Source of the DNA: DUNY01 sp964520055
GTDB lineage: Bacteria > Bacillota > Thermosediminibacteria > Thermosediminibacterales > Tepidanaerobacteraceae
Reading direction: 5' to 3'
Assembly: GCA_964520055.1 (NCBI GenBank)
Contig: CAZFME010000001.1
Span: forward strand, 1 to 64,000
DNA: 64,000 nt
The notes under the pieces are model-generated. The model searched no databases and had not been told where the DNA came from. It saw nothing but the letters and a program-made list of their open reading frames with translations. This document shows, piece after piece, positions 9,348 to 17,237 of this stretch. A program made the translations under genes and the position numbers. The stretch's first letter is position 1, and each line of letters opens with the position of its first letter.

Positions 9348-10241
9348 TTAATTCTTGAGTTTGGGATCCAGAGCATCTCGCAATCCATCCCCCATCAAGT
9401 TCATGGCGTATACAGCAGCCATTATTGCCAGGCCCGGGAATGTAGTCAAATGAGGAGCTTTACGTAAAAAGTCACGACCGGTAGAAAGCATCGCTCCCCA
9501 CTCGGGCGTAGGTGGCACAATGCCCAATCCAATGAAGCTTAAACTGGCACATTGCAATATAGAACTGCCAATACTAACTGTAGCCTGAATAATCAAAGGC
9601 GCGAAGCTATTTGGAATGATATGCTGCGTAATAATGAAAAAATCTGTAGCTCCCGCAGCCCGAGAGGCTTCGATAAATTCCTGATCACGCAAGCTCATTA
9701 CAGAAGCCCGGATGATTCGACAAAACCGTGGAACGTTAGAAACTCCGATGGCAATCATAACATTTTGTAAACCTGTCCCTAGTGCTGCCACAATGGAAAT
9801 ATTTAATAGAATGGCCGGAATAGACATCAGAATATCTATAAATCTCATTATGACATTATCTAAAACACCACCATAATAACCACAAATCACCCCAAGGGCG
9901 GTTCCTACGATAAAAGCTATACCTACGGCGATAAGACCGACAGTCATAGAAATACGGGCACCGTAAACTATACGGGAAAAAATATCACGTCCAAGTTCAT
10001 CTGTTCCTAGAATATGTTGCCTGCTGGGAGTTTGCATTATATTTTTTAAGTCCTGTTTGATAGGATCGTAGGGCGCAATGAACTCGGCAAACAAAGCAAA
10101 AGAAATAAGAATTAAAAAAATACACATTCCAACTAAAGCATTTTTATTCTGACGAAAGCGCCGCCAGATTTCAGCGCCCTGGCCTCTCTTTTTGTAGACA
10201 GGAAAGGTCTGTGAAGTTGCTGTATTTACATTGATATTCAT
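9348..10241 (-). CDS. oppC: Peptide ABC transporter permease (OppC/DppC-like)
   Basis: 297-residue inner-membrane permease with about six helices. It carries the OppC N-terminal domain ahead of the first helix (FRQNKNALVGMCIFL), the conserved HILGTDELGRDIFSRI block, and an EAA loop (EASRAAGATDFFI). The ATG at 10241 is preferred over GTG at 10244 because the SD gggagg lies 7 bases upstream of it. Ten bases after oppB, so translationally close-coupled. Confidence 0.93.
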   Translation of the reverse strand: MNINVNTATSQTFPVYKKRGQGAEIWRRFRQNKNALVGMCIFLILISFALFAEFIAPYDPIKQDLKNIMQTPSRQHILGTDELGRDIFSRIVYGARISMTVGLIAVGIAFIVGTALGVICGYYGGVLDNVIMRFIDILMSIPAILLNISIVAALGTGLQNVMIAIGVSNVPRFCRIIRASVMSLRDQEFIEASRAAGATDFFIITQHIIPNSFAPLIIQATVSIGSSILQCASLSFIGLGIVPPTPEWGAMLSTGRDFLRKAPHLTTFPGLAIMAAVYAMNLMGDGLRDALDPKLKN

Positions 10242-10253
10242 CACTTCGCCTCC

Positions 10254-11180
10254 CTATTTATACTGTGATTTAATACGCGGATCAATATAAGCATACAAAA
10301 TATCAACTAAAAGATTTATTATACTCAATGAGAGAGCAATCATTAAAACTCCTCCCTGAACCACTGGATAGTTCCGAGCTTTTATTGCATCAACCATCAT
10401 TTTCCCAACCCCTGGAACAGCAAAAATCGATTCAGTAAGAACCGCACCACCTAGCTGACGACCAAACTGAATACCAATCATCGTGACAACTGGAATCAAG
10501 GCATTTCTAAGAGCGTGGCGGAGAATTACCCAAATTTCGGCCTGCCCTTTAGCACGGGCAGTTGAAATATAATCTGCACGTATTACTTCCAGCATACTGG
10601 AACGAGTCATCCTGGCAAGTACTGCCGCCGAACTAGTACCCATAGTAATAGCAGGCAGAATCATGTGCTTGAAAGAAGAAAAGCCAGAAGCCGGCAGCCA
10701 GCCTAACCGTAATGAGAACAGCAACATCAGCAACAATCCCTGCCAAAAATTGGGCATAGCGTTACCCACCATTGCCAAAGCCATGGCTACGTTGTCAAAA
10801 ACGGAATACTGCTTTGCCGCGGAAATTATACCCAAAGACAGTCCCATAGTAGTTGATACTACAACAGCCAAAGCTGCTAGTTTCATAGTATTAGGGAAAG
10901 TTTGAACCAACCGGTCAAACACAGGCTGTCCCGTGGCATAACATGTTCCCAAATCCCCTTGCATCAAATTTAAGATAAACCTAGCAAAGCGAACGAGATA
11001 AGGGTCATCCAATCCCATTTTATCACGTAGTTCGGCTACTGTTTCCGGTGTTGCGGCATCTCCCAGTATGATTTCAGCCGGATCGCCAGGTGTTATATAC
11101 ATCATCGTAAAGACAATAAGCATTACCCCCAACATTACCGGGATCATCATTAAGATACGGCGCAAAATGTATTTAATCAT
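10254..11180 (-). CDS. oppB: Peptide ABC transporter permease (OppB/DppB-like)
   Basis: 308-residue permease partner of oppC. It begins MIKYILRRILMMIPVMLGVM, the usual OppB/DppB opening, followed by the periplasmic-type PGDPAEIILG segment and an EAA loop (YISTARAKGQAE). Six transmembrane helices are visible. SD aaaggag before the ATG. It is separated from oppA by a hairpin (11217-11259). Confidence 0.94.
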   Translation of the reverse strand: MIKYILRRILMMIPVMLGVMLIVFTMMYITPGDPAEIILGDAATPETVAELRDKMGLDDPYLVRFARFILNLMQGDLGTCYATGQPVFDRLVQTFPNTMKLAALAVVVSTTMGLSLGIISAAKQYSVFDNVAMALAMVGNAMPNFWQGLLLMLLFSLRLGWLPASGFSSFKHMILPAITMGTSSAAVLARMTRSSMLEVIRADYISTARAKGQAEIWVILRHALRNALIPVVTMIGIQFGRQLGGAVLTESIFAVPGVGKMMVDAIKARNYPVVQGGVLMIALSLSIINLLVDILYAYIDPRIKSQYK

Positions 11181-11216
11181 TATGCCTACTCCTTTGATTG
11201 GACTTTATCCTATAGA

Positions 11217-11259
11217 ATCGGCAGGTCGGTGGCAGAGCATCCTTAACCGACCTGCTGAT
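11217..11259 (-). repeat. Stable hairpin between oppA and oppB
   Basis: 14-bp arms atcggcaggtcggt and accgacctgctgat (one mismatch) with a 15-base loop, in the oppA-oppB gap. There is no T run, so it is more likely a processing or stabilising hairpin than a full terminator. Such hairpins are known to keep binding-protein mRNA in excess over permease mRNA. Confidence 0.75.
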
Positions 11260-11282
11260 ATTTTCAAATGTTACAGAAACTC

Positions 11283-12845
11283 TTATTGTTCAGCAATGTA
11301 TACACATGCGAAGTCATGAGCTGAATCGGGAGCGGGCTCGAAACCTTTCACATCGGCTTTCAATCCAACATTGTAATACTCGTAAGCTATATAAATCCAG
11401 GGTGCTTCCTCGTGGACAAGGGCTTGTATCTCATAGGCAAGTTGTTCTCTCCTGCTCTCATCCTGTTCAACCCTAGCTTCATTAAGCAGTGCATCTATTT
11501 CAGGACTGCTCAGATAAGCACGGCAACGGCTGGTCCCATGCATTGAAGAATGGAAGAAGCTATATAATCCTTCAATGGTGTCACCAAGTGCATAAGTGGA
11601 GTTAGCCGTGCAGAAATCATGTTCTCCTGCATTAAGCGTAGCAGTCAAAGTAGCACTTTCCAACGGAGCCAGAACTAATTCTACCCCAACTTCAGCCCAC
11701 TGGGCTTGAAGCATTTCACCCAACCGAGTGTTGGTAGTGTTAGAAAGGTAGTTATATTCCACAGAAAAACCATCAGGATAACCAGCTTCAGCCAGTAATG
11801 TCTTAGCCTTTTCAGGATTATAATCATACTGTACCAAATCAGTATTTCTACCGGACAAAATTGGTATTACACTGGTAGTTGCCGGCATTGCACCAATCCC
11901 CTTATCATATAGCACATCGCGGATAGTTTCTACATCCGTTGCATAATTTAGGGCTTGACGCACACGTTTATCGGAAAATACTTCTTTTGAACAGTTAAAC
12001 GCACCATAGCGAATTCCCGTATGAGTAAACTGAATTAGATCTATGTCCGAATTATTCTGCAGTCGCTCTACATCAGTCACACCAACAGCTAAAGCAATGT
12101 CTAACCCGCCACTTTCCAAATCAATCACACGGCTGGTGGCTTCAGTTATAATACGGAAATTAATCTTGCTAAGCAGAGCCTTTTCACCCCAGTAATCATC
12201 GAAGCGTTCCACGACAATGCTATCCCCGGCAGTCCATGATACAAACTTAAATGGACCTGTGCCAACGGGATTGCGATTATAGTCCTCACCTGCTTCAGTT
12301 ACCGCTTTCTCGTTTAGAATATTCATGTAGCTTGAACAGATTTGAGCAGGAAGAGCTGACCAAGGTTCTTTTGTTTTAAGTATAAAAGTGTAATCATCGG
12401 GGCATTCGAAACCGTCAGGATCTATCATGCTTACTTGCCCCTGGGCGGCAGGAATGTCATAAAGTCGTTTAAATGTAAACAAAACATCACTTGATTTTAA
12501 TTCTTCACCATTATGAAATTTAACTCCCTCACGCAAGTTGAATTTGTAAGTCACATCATCCAGCTGATTATAACTTGTAGCCAGACAGGGTTGAATCTTC
12601 ATCTCATTATCAAAAGCCAGCAAGGTGTCATAAATGTTGTAATAAATCATAACAGCTGTAGTAACGTGACTTGTTGTAGGATCAAGACCTGCGGGTTCAC
12701 GATCCATGCCTACGATAAGGGTATCCCTTGGGGGAGTCGCTTCATCATCACCGGTAGTAGTTTCTTTTCCCGCTCCCCCACAACCGGCCAGCAATAAAAC
12801 AGCAGCCAGCAGCAATGCAACTAACTTCATTTTCTTACTTTTCAT
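11283..12845 (-). CDS. oppA: Peptide-binding lipoprotein (SBP family 5, OppA-like)
   Basis: 520-residue extracellular solute-binding protein. A lipoprotein signal peptide ends in the lipobox LLAGC, so the mature protein should be lipid-anchored at Cys21. Family 5 features include the opening DTLIVGMDREPAGLDP, YKFNLREGVKFHNGEELKS and NPVGTGPFKF. SD ggaggg before the ATG. It delivers peptides or related amidated compounds to the OppBCDF pump; the upstream M20 hydrolase suggests an N-acyl or aminobenzoyl-type amide may be the ligand (inference). Confidence 0.93.
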   Translation of the reverse strand: MKSKKMKLVALLLAAVLLLAGCGGAGKETTTGDDEATPPRDTLIVGMDREPAGLDPTTSHVTTAVMIYYNIYDTLLAFDNEMKIQPCLATSYNQLDDVTYKFNLREGVKFHNGEELKSSDVLFTFKRLYDIPAAQGQVSMIDPDGFECPDDYTFILKTKEPWSALPAQICSSYMNILNEKAVTEAGEDYNRNPVGTGPFKFVSWTAGDSIVVERFDDYWGEKALLSKINFRIITEATSRVIDLESGGLDIALAVGVTDVERLQNNSDIDLIQFTHTGIRYGAFNCSKEVFSDKRVRQALNYATDVETIRDVLYDKGIGAMPATTSVIPILSGRNTDLVQYDYNPEKAKTLLAEAGYPDGFSVEYNYLSNTTNTRLGEMLQAQWAEVGVELVLAPLESATLTATLNAGEHDFCTANSTYALGDTIEGLYSFFHSSMHGTSRCRAYLSSPEIDALLNEARVEQDESRREQLAYEIQALVHEEAPWIYIAYEYYNVGLKADVKGFEPAPDSAHDFACVYIAEQ

Positions 12846-12909
12846 CGTTTTCCCTCCATTTTTTTAATTTTATGTCAAATGTATACATACGTTTCAAATT
12901 AAGGGTTTA

Positions 12910-14130
12910 TTAAACTGCAGTATTACCACACCTTACAATTCCCTCTGCAGTTTTAATGGTCTTATGTTCCTGTAGAACAGACTGGAAAATCTCATTGTTA
13001 TAGATCAAATCGACAGCAACACCTGCAATGATTTTGGCTCCTAAGCGAATTGCCTCATAGGCGCGCTGTGATTTACCTGCCTCCAAAAAGGCTTGTGAAT
13101 GAGATGGCGTCCCTTCAGGCACAAAAGCTACACGGCAAACTGCACTTGGTACTTGATGGCTGACAAAAGCAAGATCGGTAGACCCGGTTTTTTCACGGTG
13201 AGGTCTCAGTATTTGCGGAGCAGACAATGCCTGGGCGTTTTCCAAAATAAGCTTATTAAGAATATGTGATGGAAGTTTACCAACCATTTCAAGAGACTTA
13301 GCAATCTGAACCGTAGTACCTGTCATCAATGCTGCCCCTTGAAATATATTTGTAATTCTTTTTTCTAAATCTTCCACATCGCTAAAATTATATGTCCTAA
13401 ACACCACATATCCTTTAGCACTTGTTTGATCTTTATTGTTAGGCATACCAATACAATCTTTAATTCCATAGAATAAGCGTACATCTTCTTTGACATGGCC
13501 CCGCATAAACTCAATCCCCTGAAATGCCAATATCAGTCCATCCAGTGCATCCCGTGAAATCTCAGGAGCAAGAGAGTGATGAGCAGCTACCCCTTTGAAA
13601 TTAGCATTAATTCTTGCCCCAGCCAGTGACTTGACGTCAACAGTTGTATAGTCTGCCGCATGCATCATCAAAGCAACATCTATATCGTTAAAGCAGCCTT
13701 TCTTCAACATCCGTGCCTTGCCTTGCAAACCCTCTTCTGCAGGCGTGCCGTAAACAATTAATTTAAAAGGCTTATCGTTAATAACGTTTTTTAAAGCATC
13801 GGCAACAGCTAGCATTACCGGACCCTGCAAATGATGTCCGCAGGCATGGCCTATTGGTAAGGCATCGTATTCACAAAGAAGTCCGATAGACGGCCCATCT
13901 ACTCCTTGCTCATATACGGCGCGAAAAGCTGTATCAAGGCCTCCCACACCGCGCATAACATTAAATCCGCTTTCTTCCAACCAATCGCAAAGCAGCGCAC
14001 TTGACTTATACTCTTGAAATCCCATTTCAGGGTGATCAAAAATAGTATCCGCCATTTGACATAAAGGAGCCATTGTTTTTTCAATATGCTGGTTAATCTG
14101 TTTTTTTAAATTATTTCTTCTCATTTTCAT
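12910..14130 (-). CDS. M20-family amidohydrolase
   Basis: 406-residue cytosolic metallo-amidohydrolase of the M20D group (AbgB/HipO/AMA-like). Metal-site segments seen: the early CEYDALPIGHACGHH block and PAEEGLQG. The C-terminal part closes the catalytic domain after a dimerisation insert. It would hydrolyse an N-acyl or peptide amide bond of an imported compound. The start at 14130 is preferred over 14142 because ggag lies 6 bases upstream. First gene of the M20-oppABCDF transcription unit, with a promoter at 14173-14201. Confidence 0.9.
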   Translation of the reverse strand: MKMRRNNLKKQINQHIEKTMAPLCQMADTIFDHPEMGFQEYKSSALLCDWLEESGFNVMRGVGGLDTAFRAVYEQGVDGPSIGLLCEYDALPIGHACGHHLQGPVMLAVADALKNVINDKPFKLIVYGTPAEEGLQGKARMLKKGCFNDIDVALMMHAADYTTVDVKSLAGARINANFKGVAAHHSLAPEISRDALDGLILAFQGIEFMRGHVKEDVRLFYGIKDCIGMPNNKDQTSAKGYVVFRTYNFSDVEDLEKRITNIFQGAALMTGTTVQIAKSLEMVGKLPSHILNKLILENAQALSAPQILRPHREKTGSTDLAFVSHQVPSAVCRVAFVPEGTPSHSQAFLEAGKSQRAYEAIRLGAKIIAGVAVDLIYNNEIFQSVLQEHKTIKTAEGIVRCGNTAV

Positions 14131-14172
14131 AATTATCTCCATTTTTTTAATTAGTAAAATTATCCTGCTCCC

Positions 14173-14201
14173 AGTATACCAAACTGGTCTATATTTGTAA
14201 A
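14173..14201 (-). promoter_or_regulatory. Sigma-A-like promoter of the M20-opp operon
   Basis: On the minus strand -35 TTTACA (14196-14201) and -10 TATACT (14173-14178) are separated by 17 bases. The short palindrome accaaactggt (14178-14188) lies between the two boxes and is a likely control site. The M20 start codon is about 40 bases downstream. Confidence 0.6.
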
Positions 14202-14227
14202 ATTAATTTAGATTATTATTACCATTT

Positions 14228-14250
14228 GATATACTAATTATTAGAATATC
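14228..14250. promoter_or_regulatory. Near-perfect 23-bp palindrome, candidate LysR operator
   Basis: Arms gatatactaat and attagaatatc around a central t, symmetric except one position per arm. Its centre lies about 70 bases upstream of the predicted M20-opp transcription start, the usual recognition-site position for LysR-type activators, and it includes T-N11-A spacing. It sits in the divergent interval between the M20 gene and the LysR gene. Confidence 0.6.
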
Positions 14251-14311
14251 GGTTATAATCCTTAATAATAGTTCTATATCAACATTTTGTTTTATTTTTA
14301 CTATTGCAATA

Positions 14312-14341
14312 TTGACATTTGGTTATAGTTTATATTATAAT
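14312..14341 (+). promoter_or_regulatory. Sigma-A-like promoter of the LysR gene
   Basis: TTGACA (14312-14317) and TATAAT (14336-14341) with an 18-base spacer, about 70 bases before the LysR start codon. Confidence 0.65.
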
Positions 14342-14411
14342 TATCTTGATTTTAATAATTTTTACTTATTATTTTACATAAGATATATAAAAGTTTTTTG
14401 GAGGTACTATA

Positions 14412-15320
14412 ATGAATTTAAAAGAACAGCAATATATCTGTACATTAGCCGATATCGGAAATATGACCAAGGCAGCTAAGCATTTGGGTATCTCCCAGCC
14501 AGCACTGAGCCTATACGTTAGCAATCTGGAAAAATCTTTAGGCGTTAAGCTGTTTGAACGAATAGGCAAACGCTTAATACTTACTTATGTTGGTGAGTTA
14601 TATATCGAAAAAGCGCGTCAAATGCTCACCCTTAAGGACTTATTCGATGCGGAACTGCCTGGCATTATTGAAGGTTATAAGGGACGCCTTCGCCTTGGAA
14701 TGCAGTCATTTCGTTCACCTCACATCACACCGACATTGCTTAAAAAATTTAAAAATGACTATCCAAATGTAGAAATTATCCTACACGAAGGTAACTATTG
14801 TTTTTTGGAGGATTTACTATTGGATAATCAAATAGACTTGTTTTTCTGTAACTGTCCCCGTTATAATCAAAATCTCCAATACATATCCTTGCACCGCGAA
14901 CCGGTATTGTTGGTAACACCACCCGGCCATCCAAACATTTCGCATAGCCAACACGTTACAGGCAGTAAATATCCTTGGATAGATCTTCGTCATTTTCAAA
15001 GCGAACAGTTTATCTTACAATATGAAGGCCAAAGCCTCAGGGCCTCGGTTGATCAAATACTTCGGGATACTGGGATAAAACCTACAAAACTTCTATGTGT
15101 CCGCAGTATTGGCACCTCGCTGCGTATGACTGCCGAAGGCATGGGAATATCCTTTTGTAATGAGAGTTACACTTCATATTTCAACTTTAACAAAAAACCG
15201 GAATTTTTCCATGTGGGTAATCATATTCATACAACCGAGTTTGTTGCTGCATATAACAAAGGACGAAACCTTCCGGGTTATGCTACTTATCTCATTAAGA
15301 TACTGAGCGACATTCTGTAA
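14412..15320 (+). CDS. LysR-family transcriptional regulator
   Basis: 302 residues. An N-terminal winged helix-turn-helix (AAKHLGISQPALSLYVSNLE) is followed by the linker helix and a type 2 periplasmic-binding-protein effector domain. SD ttggagg 8 bases before the ATG. Divergent from the M20-opp operon with palindromic sites between them, so it most likely controls that operon, probably activating it when the imported amide or its product binds (inference from layout). Confidence 0.92.
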   Translation: MNLKEQQYICTLADIGNMTKAAKHLGISQPALSLYVSNLEKSLGVKLFERIGKRLILTYVGELYIEKARQMLTLKDLFDAELPGIIEGYKGRLRLGMQSFRSPHITPTLLKKFKNDYPNVEIILHEGNYCFLEDLLLDNQIDLFFCNCPRYNQNLQYISLHREPVLLVTPPGHPNISHSQHVTGSKYPWIDLRHFQSEQFILQYEGQSLRASVDQILRDTGIKPTKLLCVRSIGTSLRMTAEGMGISFCNESYTSYFNFNKKPEFFHVGNHIHTTEFVAAYNKGRNLPGYATYLIKILSDIL

Positions 15321-15335
15321 CACATGGTAATAATT

Positions 15336-15377
15336 AAAAACACCCCTTCGGGATGACATTTCTTTCTCCCGAAGGGG
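15336..15377 (-). terminator. Terminator downstream of dnaB
   Basis: Perfect 11-bp stem ccccttcggga / tcccgaagggg (15343-15353, 15367-15377). On the minus strand it is followed by g-t and then a T run (15336-15340). It separates the convergent dnaB and LysR genes and may act on both. Confidence 0.8.
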
Positions 15378-15445
15378 ATTGATCTACTTTAATTCCTCGA
15401 TGGGTTTTTCTGCTCGTTGCACTGCCCAAACCCTTTTCTAGCAGC

Positions 15446-16786
15446 CTACACAACTTGGCTCTGTCTGAATTTTTCCATGCTTGCAAATTTTGTAAACTTA
15501 GATAGCCACACGAGTTCCACAGTACCTGTAGGGCCGTTGCGCTGTTTGGCTATAATGACTTCTGCGATATTTTTCTTTTCGGTGGCTGGATCGTAGTAAT
15601 CATCTCTGTATAAAAATGCCACCAAATCAGAGTCCTGCTCCTGACTGCCCGATTCACGCAAGTCACTGAGTATGGGTCTATGGTCAGACCTCATCTCCGG
15701 TGCTCGAGAAAGCTGTGATAATGCAACTACCGGTAACGAGAGTTCCCTGGCCAGTGCTTTCAGAGACCGGGATATTTCCGATATCTCCTGCTGACGGTTT
15801 TCTGAATTGCCTCGACCGGACATGAGCTGAAGGTAATCTATGATTATAAGGCCCAAGTCTTTTTCCGCTTTAAGTCGTCGGGCTTTTGTCCGAAGTTCTA
15901 ATGAGGAAATGCCAGGGGTGTCGTCTATGTAAATGGGGGCTTCAGATAAGGGGCCCATAGCTCGAGCCAGCCTAGGCCAATCGTCTTCATCCAATCTTCC
16001 GGTCCTGAGCTTATGGCTGTCCACATTGGATTCGGAGCAAAGCATTCGCTGCACCAATTGCTCTTTGGACATTTCCAAACTGAAAATGCCCACCGGAATC
16101 TTGTAACGAATAGCAGCATTTTGGGCTATGTTTAAAGCAAAGGCAGTCTTTCCCATGCTTGGACGAGCGGCAATTAGGACGAGATCCGATGGTTGGAAAC
16201 CTGATGTCTTGTCATCAAGGTCCGGGAAACCCGTGGGAACTCCAGTTATACCACTCTCTGAGTTGTATAGCTCCTCTATTCTCTCAAAGGTATCAAATAA
16301 AATATCTTTTATATGATAATAATTTTCCACCCGTCGCTTTTGAGCAATATCGAAAATCCTACGTTCTGCCTCGTCCAAAAGCTCTTCCACTTCATTTTGC
16401 GGGTCATAGGCCATTGACAGTATACCTGAGGTAGTGCTAATAAGGCGCCTAATGAGTGCCTTTTCTTCCACGATTTTACAATAGTAGGCGATATTGGCAG
16501 CGGTAGGCACTGTTTCGGTAAGGATAGTAAGGTAGGTAGCACCACCTACCTGCTCCAATATCTTGCTCGACCTTAGAGCCTCGGTAACCGTAATAAGATC
16601 CACCGGCTCTCGATCCTCATTGAGTCTTGTTATCACTTCAAAAATTCGACGATGGGATTCTTTATAGAAATCCTCGGGCTGCAGCTGCTCCGTAGCTACG
16701 ATAATGGCATCTGAGGATAGTAGCATTGACCCAAGCACTGACTGTTCAGCTTCTAAGTTGTAAGGAGGCACTTTAAGGTTATCCAT
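15446..16786 (-). CDS. dnaB: Replicative DNA helicase DnaB/DnaC
   Basis: 446-residue hexameric helicase that unwinds the fork and binds primase. The N-terminal domain begins with PPYNLEAEQSVLGSMLL; the RecA-like domain has Walker A ARPSMGKTAF, Walker B LIIIDYLQLM and the C-terminal arginine region. The ATG at 16786 follows gaagggtg; a TTG at 16801 without an SD overlaps rplI. Last gene of the rpsF-to-dnaB block and four bases after rplI, so co-transcribed with it. Confidence 0.96.
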   Translation of the reverse strand: MDNLKVPPYNLEAEQSVLGSMLLSSDAIIVATEQLQPEDFYKESHRRIFEVITRLNEDREPVDLITVTEALRSSKILEQVGGATYLTILTETVPTAANIAYYCKIVEEKALIRRLISTTSGILSMAYDPQNEVEELLDEAERRIFDIAQKRRVENYYHIKDILFDTFERIEELYNSESGITGVPTGFPDLDDKTSGFQPSDLVLIAARPSMGKTAFALNIAQNAAIRYKIPVGIFSLEMSKEQLVQRMLCSESNVDSHKLRTGRLDEDDWPRLARAMGPLSEAPIYIDDTPGISSLELRTKARRLKAEKDLGLIIIDYLQLMSGRGNSENRQQEISEISRSLKALARELSLPVVALSQLSRAPEMRSDHRPILSDLRESGSQEQDSDLVAFLYRDDYYDPATEKKNIAEVIIAKQRNGPTGTVELVWLSKFTKFASMEKFRQSQVV

Positions 16787-16790
16787 AAAA

Positions 16791-17237
16791 TCACCCTTCA
16801 ATGATTTTTAATGTCAGTTTGGCTTCCACTTCCGGGACAAGTTTTATGTCAACCTCATAACTGCCCAGTGTTTTAATGGGCTCTGAAAGTTCTATTTTAC
16901 GTCGATCCACTTCAACTTTATATTGCTTTTTCAAAGCTTCCGATATGTCTTTGGAGGTAACAGAACCGAATAATTTCCCTTGATCCCCGGACTTTACTTT
17001 TAGTGTAACCTTTGCTTTAGAGAGTTTTTCGGCGATCTCTTGAGCCAGTTCCTTCTCTTTTTTCTTTTTATTTTCTAATGCAGCCTTTTCCTGTTTAAGC
17101 TGTTTAATACCTCCCGCTGTTGCTTCCTCAGCTAAGTTCCTAGGAAGTAAGTAATTTCTGGCATATCCATCGGCAACACTTACCAAATCACCTTTCTTGC
17201 CGAGTTTTTTAACATCTTCCAATAATATAATCTTCAC
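16791..17237 (-). CDS. rplI: Ribosomal protein bL9
   Basis: 148 residues, normal length. It has the N-terminal RNA-binding domain (MKIILLEDVKKLGKKGDLV, NYLLPR), a long charged connecting helix and the C-terminal domain. GTG start with SD aaggtgg. The start overlaps the gdpP stop by four bases, indicating coupling. Confidence 0.97.
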   Translation of the reverse strand: MKIILLEDVKKLGKKGDLVSVADGYARNYLLPRNLAEEATAGGIKQLKQEKAALENKKKKEKELAQEIAEKLSKAKVTLKVKSGDQGKLFGSVTSKDISEALKKQYKVEVDRRKIELSEPIKTLGSYEVDIKLVPEVEAKLTLKIIEG

